The translations under genes were made by a program, and so were the position numbers. A stretch of DNA of 64,000 bases from the NCBI RefSeq assembly GCF_040560245.1, contig NZ_JAKMWP010000016.1; one strand, written 5' to 3'. Below, in pieces: positions 1-8,715 of the stretch (its first letter is position 1; every line of letters starts with the position of its first letter). Below the pieces are notes generated by a model. It did not search any database and was not told the origin of the DNA. It was given only the letters and a program-made list of their open reading frames with translations. The DNA is from Morganella sibonii (lineage in GTDB: Bacteria; Pseudomonadota; Gammaproteobacteria; Enterobacterales; Enterobacteriaceae).

Positions 1-43
1 TGTATTGAGCTAACCAGTACTAATGAACCGAGAGGCTTAACCT
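1..43 (+). rRNA. rrl: 23S ribosomal RNA, 3' end (partial)
   Basis: The first 43 bases match the conserved 3' terminus of enterobacterial 23S rRNA (GTATTGAGCTAACCAGTACT, then the GAGGCTTAACCT end). The rest of the gene lies before the window. Bases 44-152 are the 23S-5S spacer, which is processed out of the rrn transcript. Confidence 0.95.
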
Positions 44-152
44 GACAACACCGAAGGTGTTTTGAGTTGAGAGACGAAGAAAGAATTTTTCAGCATAGTG
101 AAGAGACGAGAGAGTCATTCATTATGAAAAGCTTGTTTTGGATTAACGAATT

Positions 153-272
153 TGCCTGGCGGCCGTAGCGCGGTGGTCCCACCTGACCCCATGCCGAACT
201 CAGAAGTGAAACGCCGTAGCGCCGATGGTAGTGTGGGGTCTCCCCATGTGAGAGTAGGGAACCGCCAGGTTA
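153..272 (+). rRNA. rrf: 5S ribosomal RNA
   Basis: A 120-base segment starting TGCCTGGCGGCCGTAGCGCG and ending in CCGCCAGGTTA matches enterobacterial 5S rRNA. The 5' TGCCTGGCGG and 3' CCGCCAGG ends pair to form helix I. It follows 23S directly, as in a standard 16S-23S-5S operon. Confidence 0.97.
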
Positions 273-320
273 TTATTAAGTGAGGATGCAGAGAGCTGCG
301 TCAGTCACACAGAGATACGC

Positions 321-397
321 GGAGCGGTAGTTCAGTTGGTTAGAATACCTGCCTGTCACGCAGGGGGTCGCGGGTTCGAGTCCCGTCCGTTCCGCCA
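321..397 (+). tRNA. tRNA-Asp (GTC)
   Basis: The 77-base cloverleaf begins GGAGCGG, ends CCGTTCCGCCA with an encoded CCA, and has the T-arm GGGTTCGAGTCCC. The anticodon GTC is at 355-357 in a CCTGC/GCAGG stem. It is the distal tRNA of the rRNA operon, as in E. coli rrnC and rrnH, and is presumably co-transcribed with 5S. Confidence 0.98.
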
Positions 398-406
398 ACA
401 AACATT

Positions 407-441
407 AACCCCGATAGGAAACTATCGGGGTTTTGTTTTTT
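407..441 (+). terminator. Rho-independent terminator of the rRNA operon
   Basis: A perfect 11-bp stem AACCCCGATAG / CTATCGGGGTT with a GAAA loop is followed by a T-rich tract. It lies 10 bases after the tRNA-Asp CCA. Confidence 0.93.
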
Positions 442-503
442 GTATGAAATAAATTCACCTTGCTGTTTTTCCCTCGACTGCCCCGCTCTTTTTCGTTATT
501 TTT

Positions 504-519
504 AGATGTCCGGATGTCT
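504..519 (+). promoter_or_regulatory. Tandem MetJ boxes upstream of metA
   Basis: Two adjacent 8-mers, AGATGTCC and GGATGTCT, each match the met box AGACGTCT at most positions and lie in direct 8-bp phase, the arrangement bound by the MetJ-SAM repressor. They end 25 bases before the metA ATG. MetJ control of metA is established in enterobacteria; its operation here is inferred from the motif. Confidence 0.65.
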
Positions 520-544
520 AAAATAACAAGGAGAGCCCGCCGCT

Positions 545-1474
545 ATGCCAATCCGTATCCCTGATGAACTTCCTGCTGTTACCGATCTGCGTGATGAAAA
601 TATCTTTGTGATGACATCATCACGGGCACAATTTCAGGATATACGGCCGCTGAAGGTCCTGTTTTTAAATCTGATGCCCAAAAAGATTGAAACAGAACTG
701 CAATTTCTGCGTTTGCTCTCCAATACACCGCTTCAGGTTGATATTCAGTTACTGCGTATCAGTCATCATGAGTCAAAAAATACACCAAGAGCGCACCTGG
801 ATGCCTTCTATTGTGATTTTGATAAGATAAAAGAGCAGAATTTTGATGGTCTGGTGATTACCGGTGCACCACTTGGTCTGGTTGAATTTCAGGATGTGGA
901 TTACTGGCCGGAGCTGGATGAAATTATCCGCTGGTCGCAGACGCACGTCACATCAACACTGTTTGTCTGCTGGGCGGTGCAGGCAGGGCTGAACACGCTT
1001 TACAATATCCCCAAACAAACGCTGCCGGAAAAAATTTCCGGTGTGTATACCCACACGACACTGATGCCGCATGCTTTACTGACCCGCGGTTTTGACGGGC
1101 AGTTTTCCGCTCCGCACTCGCGCTACGCGGCATTCCCTGAAGCCATGATCCGTGAAAATACCGATCTTGAGATCTTAGCTGCTTCTGAAGAAGCCGGAGC
1201 CTATCTGTTTGCCAGTAAAGATAAGCGTCAGGTCTATGTGACCGGACATGCTGAGTATGATGCGGATACGCTGGCAGGAGAATATCAGCGTGATGCGGAT
1301 GCCGGATTAGATCCTGCTGTCCCGGTGAATTATTTTCCGGATAACGACCCGTCGAAAACGCCGGTATCCAGCTGGCGCGGACATGGCCATCTGCTTTATG
1401 CTAACTGGCTGAATTATTGTGTTTATCAGATAACACCGTTTGATCTGAGTATCATGAACCCGACAGCGGACTGA
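545..1474 (+). CDS. metA: Homoserine O-succinyltransferase MetA
   Basis: MetA transfers the succinyl group of succinyl-CoA to homoserine, the first committed step of methionine synthesis in the cytosol. The 309-residue product has E. coli length and conserves the catalytic Cys142 (VCWAVQAG), His235 and Glu237 (GHAEYD), with the substrate-contact motif LNLMPKKIETE near residue 42. The ATG at 545 is preceded by AAGGAG at 528-533 and by MetJ-box-like repeats. It stands alone after the rRNA operon and converges on eda. The orthologue call is secure. Confidence 0.98.
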   Translation: MPIRIPDELPAVTDLRDENIFVMTSSRAQFQDIRPLKVLFLNLMPKKIETELQFLRLLSNTPLQVDIQLLRISHHESKNTPRAHLDAFYCDFDKIKEQNFDGLVITGAPLGLVEFQDVDYWPELDEIIRWSQTHVTSTLFVCWAVQAGLNTLYNIPKQTLPEKISGVYTHTTLMPHALLTRGFDGQFSAPHSRYAAFPEAMIRENTDLEILAASEEAGAYLFASKDKRQVYVTGHAEYDADTLAGEYQRDADAGLDPAVPVNYFPDNDPSKTPVSSWRGHGHLLYANWLNYCVYQITPFDLSIMNPTAD

Positions 1475-1475
1475 T

Positions 1476-1500
1476 AAAAAAAGCCACCGCGGACGGTGGC
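1476..1500 (-). terminator. Terminator of the edd-eda operon
   Basis: A stem GCCACCG / CGGTGGC with a 4-base loop has its T tract (plus-strand A run at 1476-1482) on the minus-strand 3' side. It therefore ends eda transcription rather than metA, whose side lacks a T run. Confidence 0.8.
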
Positions 1501-1526
1501 AAAAGGCAGACTAATGCATGATGTCT

Positions 1527-2168
1527 TTATGCTGCGGCACCGGCAACAGCCTGTGCTGCCAGTGTGGTAATACGATCATAGTCACCGTCACGGAGTGCAT
1601 CTTCCGGTACCAGCCATGAACCACCGACACAGGAAACACTGCTGAGAGCAAGATAATCCCGGTAGTTATTCAGGGAAATCCCGCCGGTCGGGCAGAAACG
1701 GATATCCGGGAAAGGACCGGAGATGGCTTTCAGGGCTTTCACACCACCATTTGCTTCTGCCGGGAAGAATTTAAAGTTTGTCAGTCCGTGAGCCATACCT
1801 GCCATCAGTTCAGAAACAGTGGCGATCCCAGGGATCAGCGGGACAGAGCCCTGATCGGCTGCCTGTAACAGTGATTCTGTCAGACCCGGGCTGATAGCAA
1901 ACTGTGCACCGGCATCAGTCACAGCTTTCAGTTGTTCCGGATTAATCACGGTGCCGGCACCGACAATCGCCTCCGGTACTTCTTCTGCAATGGCGCGGAT
2001 TGCTTCTATTGCGCACTCAGTACGCAGTGTGACTTCCAGCACACGGATTCCGCCCGCGACCAGTGCACGGGCCAGCGGGACTGCCTGATGCAGTTCACGG
2101 ATAACAATGACAGGCACAACCGGCCCTGCATTTAAAACGGATTGTGCATTTAATTTCTGATCATTCAT
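1527..2168 (-). CDS. eda: KDPG aldolase (2-dehydro-3-deoxy-phosphogluconate aldolase)
   Basis: Eda cleaves 2-keto-3-deoxy-6-phosphogluconate to pyruvate and glyceraldehyde 3-phosphate, the last Entner-Doudoroff step. The class I aldolase fold is visible: LEVTLRTE (catalytic Glu), GAGTV, and KFFPAEANGG with the Schiff-base lysine. The frame stays open upstream, but I chose the ATG at 2168. It gives 213 residues like E. coli Eda, has GGTGAG at a good distance, and overlaps the edd stop by 8 bases (ATGAATGA), implying translational coupling. An ATG six bases upstream is too close to the ribosome site. Confidence 0.96.
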   Translation of the reverse strand: MNDQKLNAQSVLNAGPVVPVIVIRELHQAVPLARALVAGGIRVLEVTLRTECAIEAIRAIAEEVPEAIVGAGTVINPEQLKAVTDAGAQFAISPGLTESLLQAADQGSVPLIPGIATVSELMAGMAHGLTNFKFFPAEANGGVKALKAISGPFPDIRFCPTGGISLNNYRDYLALSSVSCVGGSWLVPEDALRDGDYDRITTLAAQAVAGAAA

Positions 2169-4020
2169 CGCCATTCTCACCTTTATAAAAACGAATACAG
2201 CAGGCACCTTCTTCCGCACCTGAGAGTTGCGTGCGTAACGCACTGAATAGTTCACGACCGGAGCCGTCCCGCTCTGCACTGAGGTCAGGGATGATACTCT
2301 CACGTTCCGTCAGAACGGCCTCATCAACAAGCAGAGTCAGCTCACCGGTCTGTCCGTTCACCCGGATCATATCGCCGTCACGGACTTTGGTCAGCAGCCC
2401 GCCGGTGTACGCCTCCGGAGTAACGTGGATAGCGGAAGGCACCTTGCCGGATGCACCGGATAAACGACCGTCGGTGACCAGTGCCACGCGGTAGCCTTTA
2501 TCCATCAGCACACCCAGCGGCGGCATCAGCTTGTGCAGTTCCGGCATGCCGTTAGCCTGCGGCCCCTGAAAACGCACCACCACAATACAATCTTTGTTCA
2601 GTTTTCCGGCCTCAAAGGCGGGCACAATATCATGCTGACTGTTGAACACGATGGCCGGTGCCTCAATAATCTGGTTCTCCGCAGGTACTGCTGACGTCTT
2701 CATCACCGCACGTCCGAGATTTCCGGTCAGCACTTTGGTGCCGCCGTGAGAGGAGAACGGTGTATTTCCGGATGCAATCACGCTGTCATCAAGAGAGCTG
2801 AGTGCTCCCTCCCGCCATTTCAGTTCACCGTTATCCAGCCATGGCTCCTGTGTATAGCGCGATAAGCCGAAACCGGCGACCGTATGCACATCTTCATGCA
2901 GCAGCCCCAGGCTGAGCAGTTCACGGATAATCAGCTGTAACCCGCCGGCGGCATGGAACTGGTTGATATCTGCGGGTCCGTTCGGATAGATGCGGCTGAG
3001 CAGCGGAATAATATCGGACAGCTCAGAAAAATCATCCCAGTTGATGATGATACCTGCGGCAACGGCCATGGCGATAAGATGCATGGTGAGGTTAGTCGAA
3101 CCACCGGTGGCCAGCAAACCGGCAATGCCGTTCACAATGACTTTCTCATCCACCAGTTGCCCGACCGGCAGGTAATTGCCGCTGTTTTCGGTAAAGCGGA
3201 CCACCTGGCGGGCTGCGGCATCTGTCAGAGCAGTGCGCAGTGGTGTATCAGGATGGACAAAAGACGCTCCCGGCAAATGCAGCCCCATGATTTCCATCAC
3301 CATCTGGTTGGAATTCGCGGTACCGTAAAAGGTACAGGTTCCGGCAGCATGATAAGACGCGGCCTCTGCATCCAGTAATGCGCGGCGATCAACTTTCCCT
3401 TCAGCAAATAACTGACGGACATGTACTTTTTCTTTATTTGGCAGGCCGCTGGTCATTGGCCCCGCCGGAATAAAAATTGATGGCAGGTGTCCGAAAGAGA
3501 GTGCCGCCATCATCATCCCGGGAACGATTTTATCGCAGATCCCGAGGTAGAGCGCACCATCAAACATATTATGAGAAAGCCCGACCGCGGCTGACATTGC
3601 AATAACATCGCGGCTCAGCAGAGATAATTCCATACCATCCTGCCCCTGGGTCACGCCGTCACACATGGCCGGAACGCCTCCGGCAACCTGGCCGATGGCA
3701 CCTACGCTGTGCAGTGCCGCTTTAATCTGTTCAGGATAGTATTCATAAGGCTTATGGGCCGACAACATATCATTGTAAGCCGTAATAATCGCAATATCGT
3801 TATGCGCCATATTACGCAACTGCTGTTTCTCATCCGGCTGGCAGGCGGCAAAACCGTGAGCCAGGTTACCGCAGGCCAGCTGAGCGCGATGAACGGTTTT
3901 ACTGCGTGCGGCGCTGATTTTTTCAAGATACCGGGCGCGGGATACACGGGAGCGCGCTGCAATGCGGGCGGTAATGTCTGAAAGTCGCGGATGAACCGGC
4001 GGGTACGCAGAATGTGTCAT
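2161..4020 (-). CDS. edd: 6-phosphogluconate dehydratase
   Basis: Edd dehydrates 6-phosphogluconate to KDPG using an iron-sulfur cluster (IlvD/Edd family). The product is about 619 residues, slightly longer than E. coli Edd (603) owing to a short N-terminal extension. Family stretches seen include AGGVPAMCDGVTQGQDGME, FYGTANSNQMVMEIMG, LATGGSTNLTMHL and TDGRLSGASGKVPSAIHV. The ATG at 4020 is preferred over the one at 4026 because GGAG lies 8 bases upstream of it. It is the first gene of the edd-eda operon, with a GntR-type operator about 50 bases upstream, so gluconate induction is likely. Confidence 0.96.
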   Translation of the reverse strand: MTHSAYPPVHPRLSDITARIAARSRVSRARYLEKISAARSKTVHRAQLACGNLAHGFAACQPDEKQQLRNMAHNDIAIITAYNDMLSAHKPYEYYPEQIKAALHSVGAIGQVAGGVPAMCDGVTQGQDGMELSLLSRDVIAMSAAVGLSHNMFDGALYLGICDKIVPGMMMAALSFGHLPSIFIPAGPMTSGLPNKEKVHVRQLFAEGKVDRRALLDAEAASYHAAGTCTFYGTANSNQMVMEIMGLHLPGASFVHPDTPLRTALTDAAARQVVRFTENSGNYLPVGQLVDEKVIVNGIAGLLATGGSTNLTMHLIAMAVAAGIIINWDDFSELSDIIPLLSRIYPNGPADINQFHAAGGLQLIIRELLSLGLLHEDVHTVAGFGLSRYTQEPWLDNGELKWREGALSSLDDSVIASGNTPFSSHGGTKVLTGNLGRAVMKTSAVPAENQIIEAPAIVFNSQHDIVPAFEAGKLNKDCIVVVRFQGPQANGMPELHKLMPPLGVLMDKGYRVALVTDGRLSGASGKVPSAIHVTPEAYTGGLLTKVRDGDMIRVNGQTGELTLLVDEAVLTERESIIPDLSAERDGSGRELFSALRTQLSGAEEGACCIRFYKGENGDE

Positions 4021-4072
4021 AGTCATAGCTCCGTGCTGATAATCGGCCTGTTGCAGTATCAAAATCTTATTT

Positions 4073-4086
4073 TGTTACCGGTAACA
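4073..4086. promoter_or_regulatory. GntR-type operator of edd-eda
   Basis: The perfect 14-bp palindrome TGTTACCGGTAACA fits the E. coli GntR gluconate-repressor operator (ATGTTACC-GGTAACAT type). It lies 53 bases upstream of the edd start in the edd/metH divergent region. GntR control of edd-eda is established in E. coli; here it is inferred from the motif. Confidence 0.75.
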
Positions 4087-4341
4087 TTGGCATAGATCAG
4101 CCGCGGATTGCAACTTTTATGAGCAATTCTCTTTCCTGAATATGATCCACCTCAAATTTAGCTGAAACGAGAAAGCTTTCGGTGCGGATCGAATAATCAG
4201 AAAAAGAGGGTTGAGTACCAGTGCGGATCACATCAACATGAAAAACGCTCAGGTTGCGCTTTAATGCACTCAGGGAAAGTTGTGGTAGTATAGACGTTCA
4301 GACGGCTATTTAAACAGGCATTGCAGAGCGGAGTCAGATAA

Positions 4342-7300
4342 ATGGATAATAAAATCAGTGTATTAAAAGAAGCGCTTAATCAACGGATTTTGATTCTTGA
4401 TGGTGCAATGGGAACAATGATCCAGCGCTATGCACTGAATGAAAAGGAATATCGCGGTGAGCGTTTCGCTGACTGGCCGGTCGATCTGAAGGGAAATAAC
4501 GACCTGTTATCCATTACTCAGCCGGCGATTATCCGTGAAATTCATCATGCCTATCTGGAAGCTGGTGCGGATATTATTGAAACCAACAGCTTTAACTCCA
4601 CGGTCATTTCCATGGCGGATTATCAGATGGAATCACTGTCTGATGAAATTAATGAGGCTGCAGCAAAACTGGCGCGTGAGTGTGCTGATGAGTGGACACG
4701 CAAAACACCGGAAAAACCCCGCTATGTGGCCGGAATTCTGGGGCCGACCAACCGGACAGCATCTATTTCCCCTGATGTGAATGATCCTGCTTACCGCAAT
4801 GTCTCTTATGACGCACTGGTTGAGGCTTACCGCAGCTCCGTGCGGGCATTGATCCGTGGTGGTGCGGATATCATTATGATCGAAACTATTTTCGATACGC
4901 TGAATGCCAAGGCGGCGATTTATGCCGTCGAAACTGAATTTGAGGCGCTGGGTGTTAAATTACCGGTCATGCTCTCCGGCACCATCACGGATGCCTCCGG
5001 CCGGACACTGACCGGCCAGACGACCGAAGCCTTTTATAACTCCATGCGCCACATCCGCCCGATCTCTTTCGGGCTGAACTGTGCCCTCGGGCCTGCTGAA
5101 CTGCGTCAGTATGTCGCGGAGCTGTCCCGTGTGGCAGATTGCTGTGTCAGCACCCATCCGAACGCCGGCCTGCCGAATGCGTTCGGCGGTTATGATCTGG
5201 ATGCGGCCAATATGGCGGATTATATCCGCGAGTGGGCGCAATCCGGTTTGCTGAATATTGTCGGCGGCTGCTGTGGTACCACGCCGGATCATATCCGCGC
5301 GATAGCTCAGGCCGTGGCGGATATTCCGCCGCGTGTCATTCCTGAACGCCCGGTCGCCTGCCGTCTGGCGGGGCTGGAGCCGCTGACCATCGACGAAAAC
5401 TCCCTGTTCGTCAACGTGGGGGAGAGAACCAATATAACCGGCTCAGCCCGGTTTAAACGGCTGATTAAAGAGGGTAATTACCAGGAGGCGCTTGATATTG
5501 CCCGCAACCAGGTGGAAAACGGCGCCCAGATCATTGATATCAATATGGATGAGGGCATGCTGGATTCACAGGCCGCCATGGTGCGCTTCCTGAATATGAT
5601 TTCCGGTGAACCGGATATCGCCCGTGTACCCATTATGATCGACTCTTCAAAATGGGAGGTGATCGAGGCCGGGCTGAAATGTATCCAGGGCAAAGGCATT
5701 GTGAACTCGATTTCCCTGAAAGAGGGAGAAGCGGCTTTTATCGATCATGCCAAAAAAGTGCTGCGTTACGGCGCTGCCGTGATTGTGATGGCCTTCGATG
5801 AAACCGGCCAGGCGGATACCCGGCAGCGCAAGACAGAAATCTGTCAGCGGGCTTACCGCATCCTGACCGAACAGGTGGGTTTCCCGCCGGAAGATATTAT
5901 TTTTGACCCGAATATTTTTGCGGTGGCAACCGGGATTGCGGAGCATAACAACTATGCGGTTGATTTTATTGAAGCCTGTAAGGACATTAAGGCGACACTC
6001 CCGCATGCGCTGATCTCCGGCGGAGTATCTAACGTCTCTTTCTCGTTCCGGGGAAATGATCCGGTACGCGAAGCCATTCACGCTGTTTTCCTCTATTACG
6101 CCATCCGTAACGGTATGGATATGGGAATTGTGAATGCCGGGCAGCTCGCTATTTATGATGATTTGCCGTCGGTACTGCGTGATGCGGTGGAGGATGTCAT
6201 TCTGAACCGGCGTGAGGATGCCACAGACCGGCTGCTGGCGCTGGCGGAAGAATATCGCGGCAGCAAAGGGGAAAATGATCAGCAGCAGCTCGCGGAATGG
6301 CGGGGCTGGGATGTTGAAAAGCGTCTGGAATATGCGCTGGTAAAAGGGATCACAGAATTTATTATTGAAGATACCGAAGCGGCACGTTTGCGTGCGGATA
6401 TCCCGATTGAAGTGATCGAAGGCCCGCTGATGAACGGTATGAATGTGGTCGGTGATCTGTTCAGCGAGGGTAAAATGTTTCTGCCGCAGGTAGTGAAATC
6501 CGCGCGGGTGATGAAACAGGCGGTGGCGTATCTGGAACCCTATATTCAGGCTGCGAAAGCCAGCGGCACCAGTGCCGGGAAAGTCCTGCTGGCGACAGTC
6601 AAAGGCGATGTGCATGATATCGGCAAGAATATTGTCGGTGTGGTGCTGCAATGTAATAACTATGAAATTATTGATCTCGGGGTGATGGTACCCTGTGAAA
6701 CTATCCTGCGGACAGCGATTGAGGAAAAAGTGGATATTATCGGGCTGTCCGGGCTTATCACGCCATCGCTGGATGAAATGGTGCATGTGGCCAAAGAGAT
6801 GGAACGGCAGGGGTTTTCTCTGCCGCTGCTGATCGGCGGTGCCACCACATCCAAAGCACATACGGCAGTGAAAATTGAACCGAACTACAGCGGGCCGGTG
6901 ACGTATGTACAAAATGCATCGCGGACGGTCGGGGTGGTGGCGGCATTACTGTCAGATAAGCAGCGGGATGAATTTGTCGCCCGCACCCGCAAAGAATATG
7001 AGGTTGTCCGCGACCAGTTTGCCCGCCGTCAGCCGCGTTCAGCCCCGGTGACACTCGCACAGGCGCGGGCAAACGCCTTTACACCTGATTGGGATAACTA
7101 CACACCGCCGCGCCCGGCGTTTACCGGGGTGAAAACAGTCAGCGCACCGATTTCGGTATTGCGCCGTTATATTGACTGGACACCTTTCTTTATGACCTGG
7201 TCGCTGGCCGGTAAATACCCGCGCATTCTGGAAGATGATGTTGTCGGTGAAGAGGCCCGCCGCCTGTTTAAGGATGCAAATGCGATGCTGGATGAGCTGG

Positions 7301-8022
7301 ATAAAACCGGTACGCTGACACCGCGCGGTGTGGCCGGTATCTTCCCGGCTAACCGGATCGGTGATGATATTGCGGTTTACCGTGATGAATCCCGTGAAGA
7401 AATCCTGTTATACAGTCATCACCTGCGTCAGCAGACACAGAAGAAAGATAATTTCCCGAATGCCTGTCTGGCGGATTTTGTCGCCCCGCCGGGTATTCCG
7501 GATTACCTCGGGGCATTTGCGGTCACCGGCGGGCTTGAGGAGGATACTCTGGCTGCACAGTTTGAGGCGGAACATGATGATTACAATAAAATCATGGTAA
7601 AAGCACTTTCTGACCGGCTGGCGGAAGGCTTTGCGGAGTATCTGCATGAGCAGGTACGCAAAACAGTCTGGGGCTACAGTCCGGATGAAGACCTGGATAA
7701 TGATTTGCTGATCCGTGAAAACTATCAGGGTATCCGCCCGGCGCCGGGTTATCCTGCCTGTCCGGAACATACGGAGAAAAGCAAAATCTGGGAATTGCTG
7801 GATGTGGAAAGCCATACCGGTATGCGTCTGACAGAATCCTATGCCATGTGGCCGGGGGCATCGGTCTCCGGCTGGTATTTCAGTCATCCTCAGAGCCGCT
7901 ATTTTGCGGTGGCTCAGATTCAGAAAGATCAGATTGAGGATTATGCCACCCGTAAAGGCATGCCGGTGAAAGAGCTTGAGCGCTGGCTGGCTCCCAATCT
8001 GGGGTATGACCCGGAAGACTGA
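4342..8022 (+). CDS. metH: Cobalamin-dependent methionine synthase MetH
   Basis: MetH methylates homocysteine with 5-methyltetrahydrofolate through methylcobalamin. The 1226 residues (E. coli 1227) show the modules in order. The homocysteine domain has zinc ligands Cys247, Cys310 and Cys311. The pterin-binding domain starts near residue 360 (FVNVGERTNITGSARF). The cobalamin domain has DVHDIGKNIVG with the lower-ligand His758. The C-terminal SAM reactivation domain includes TESYAMWPGASVSGWYFSHP. GCGGAG precedes the ATG. The window also encodes the B12-independent MetE, so both routes are present. A weak MetR-like repeat near 4237 (TGAAAAACGCTCA) is possible. Confidence 0.98.
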   Translation: MDNKISVLKEALNQRILILDGAMGTMIQRYALNEKEYRGERFADWPVDLKGNNDLLSITQPAIIREIHHAYLEAGADIIETNSFNSTVISMADYQMESLSDEINEAAAKLARECADEWTRKTPEKPRYVAGILGPTNRTASISPDVNDPAYRNVSYDALVEAYRSSVRALIRGGADIIMIETIFDTLNAKAAIYAVETEFEALGVKLPVMLSGTITDASGRTLTGQTTEAFYNSMRHIRPISFGLNCALGPAELRQYVAELSRVADCCVSTHPNAGLPNAFGGYDLDAANMADYIREWAQSGLLNIVGGCCGTTPDHIRAIAQAVADIPPRVIPERPVACRLAGLEPLTIDENSLFVNVGERTNITGSARFKRLIKEGNYQEALDIARNQVENGAQIIDINMDEGMLDSQAAMVRFLNMISGEPDIARVPIMIDSSKWEVIEAGLKCIQGKGIVNSISLKEGEAAFIDHAKKVLRYGAAVIVMAFDETGQADTRQRKTEICQRAYRILTEQVGFPPEDIIFDPNIFAVATGIAEHNNYAVDFIEACKDIKATLPHALISGGVSNVSFSFRGNDPVREAIHAVFLYYAIRNGMDMGIVNAGQLAIYDDLPSVLRDAVEDVILNRREDATDRLLALAEEYRGSKGENDQQQLAEWRGWDVEKRLEYALVKGITEFIIEDTEAARLRADIPIEVIEGPLMNGMNVVGDLFSEGKMFLPQVVKSARVMKQAVAYLEPYIQAAKASGTSAGKVLLATVKGDVHDIGKNIVGVVLQCNNYEIIDLGVMVPCETILRTAIEEKVDIIGLSGLITPSLDEMVHVAKEMERQGFSLPLLIGGATTSKAHTAVKIEPNYSGPVTYVQNASRTVGVVAALLSDKQRDEFVARTRKEYEVVRDQFARRQPRSAPVTLAQARANAFTPDWDNYTPPRPAFTGVKTVSAPISVLRRYIDWTPFFMTWSLAGKYPRILEDDVVGEEARRLFKDANAMLDELDKTGTLTPRGVAGIFPANRIGDDIAVYRDESREEILLYSHHLRQQTQKKDNFPNACLADFVAPPGIPDYLGAFAVTGGLEEDTLAAQFEAEHDDYNKIMVKALSDRLAEGFAEYLHEQVRKTVWGYSPDEDLDNDLLIRENYQGIRPAPGYPACPEHTEKSKIWELLDVESHTGMRLTESYAMWPGASVSGWYFSHPQSRYFAVAQIQKDQIEDYATRKGMPVKELERWLAPNLGYDPED

Positions 8023-8058
8023 GTATTATCGGGTGTCAGTCTCCTGTTCCGGTTTGCG

Positions 8059-8088
8059 TTAACTGCCGGTATCTGTTCTGCGTATAGT
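8059..8088 (+). promoter_or_regulatory. Predicted sigma-70 promoter for the 8139/8186 gene pair
   Basis: TTAACT and TATAGT are separated by 18 bases and lie about 50 bases before the first small ORF. No transcript evidence is available; this is motif matching only. Confidence 0.4.
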
Positions 8089-8138
8089 GAATCACGCAGT
8101 ATCACTGTACGCCATTATCAGAACAGAAGGAGAATCGT

Positions 8139-8189
8139 ATGAGTTTACTATTTAATATTGTTAACGGCCTGGCCGGGGAGGCTATATGA
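8139..8189 (+). CDS. 16-residue ORF, possible leader peptide
   Basis: The ORF encodes MSLLFNIVNGLAGEAI. A textbook AAGGAG sits six bases before the ATG, and a plausible promoter lies at 8059-8088. Its stop overlaps the next ATG (ATATGA), so the two could be translationally coupled; the downstream ribosome site (GGGGAGG) lies inside it. I do not recognise the peptide. It may be a coupling leader for the secreted protein that follows, or a chance ORF next to a good ribosome site. Confidence 0.4.
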   Translation: MSLLFNIVNGLAGEAI

Positions 8190-8524
8190 CATTTCCCGTT
8201 TTCAGGCCATTAATCATATCCGCTACTTTTGTATTATGCAGTGCATTTGCCGGTAACTGCCGGGCGGAGGCTGACTTGCCATGTACAGAAATGATTAAGC
8301 AAAATAAAGTTATAATACTGGATGGCGCAACATGCTTCAGCAAAGCATTGTTACCTGCCTGTCCGGTTCTGTGCCGGCCATCAGTGGCTGAGGAAAGAAA
8401 CATTCCGTTTTCTTGTTTTCGTCCGGGAGAACTTTCACCTTTTGACAGGTTAGTGACCACCACAATTCCGCAGGCTTGTGAAATAATACTTCCTGTGAAT
8501 ATCTCACCGGACACCACACCATAA
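8186..8524 (+). CDS. Small cysteine-rich protein with predicted signal peptide
   Basis: This 112-residue product is not recognised. The first 27 residues look like a Sec signal peptide: a polar start, a hydrophobic stretch LIISATFVLCSAFAG, and a likely cleavage near RAEA. The mature part of about 85 residues has seven cysteines, consistent with a disulfide-bonded periplasmic or secreted protein. GGGGAGG precedes the ATG, and the start overlaps the 16-codon ORF upstream. A complementary minus-strand ORF covers the same stretch, but only the plus strand has a promoter, ribosome site and secretion signal. No function is proposed. Confidence 0.5.
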   Translation: MTFPVFRPLIISATFVLCSAFAGNCRAEADLPCTEMIKQNKVIILDGATCFSKALLPACPVLCRPSVAEERNIPFSCFRPGELSPFDRLVTTTIPQACEIILPVNISPDTTP

Positions 8525-8715
8525 TCTGAAACGAAACAGGATAACCGGCCGGGATCCTTTTACCCTCTCTTCTCAATTATCATCTGATGTGACAGCCCGC
8601 TCTTGTCATTGTTTTTTTCATCCCCATTTATAGAGAAGCAATTATCCCGTACTATGGCTGTCAACAGCCGTGACCGGGCATATCCGATTCAGTCATAAAA
8701 GGGAGTGATGAGACA

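Noticed and set aside
5647..6912. 421-codon minus-strand ORF inside metH
   Set aside because: It lies fully antisense to the conserved cobalamin and pterin domains of metH, has no ribosome site or recognisable motif, and is explained by codon bias of the sense gene.
8182..8517. 111-codon minus-strand ORF opposite the cysteine-rich protein
   Set aside because: The plus strand has the promoter, ribosome sites and signal peptide; the minus ORF has none.
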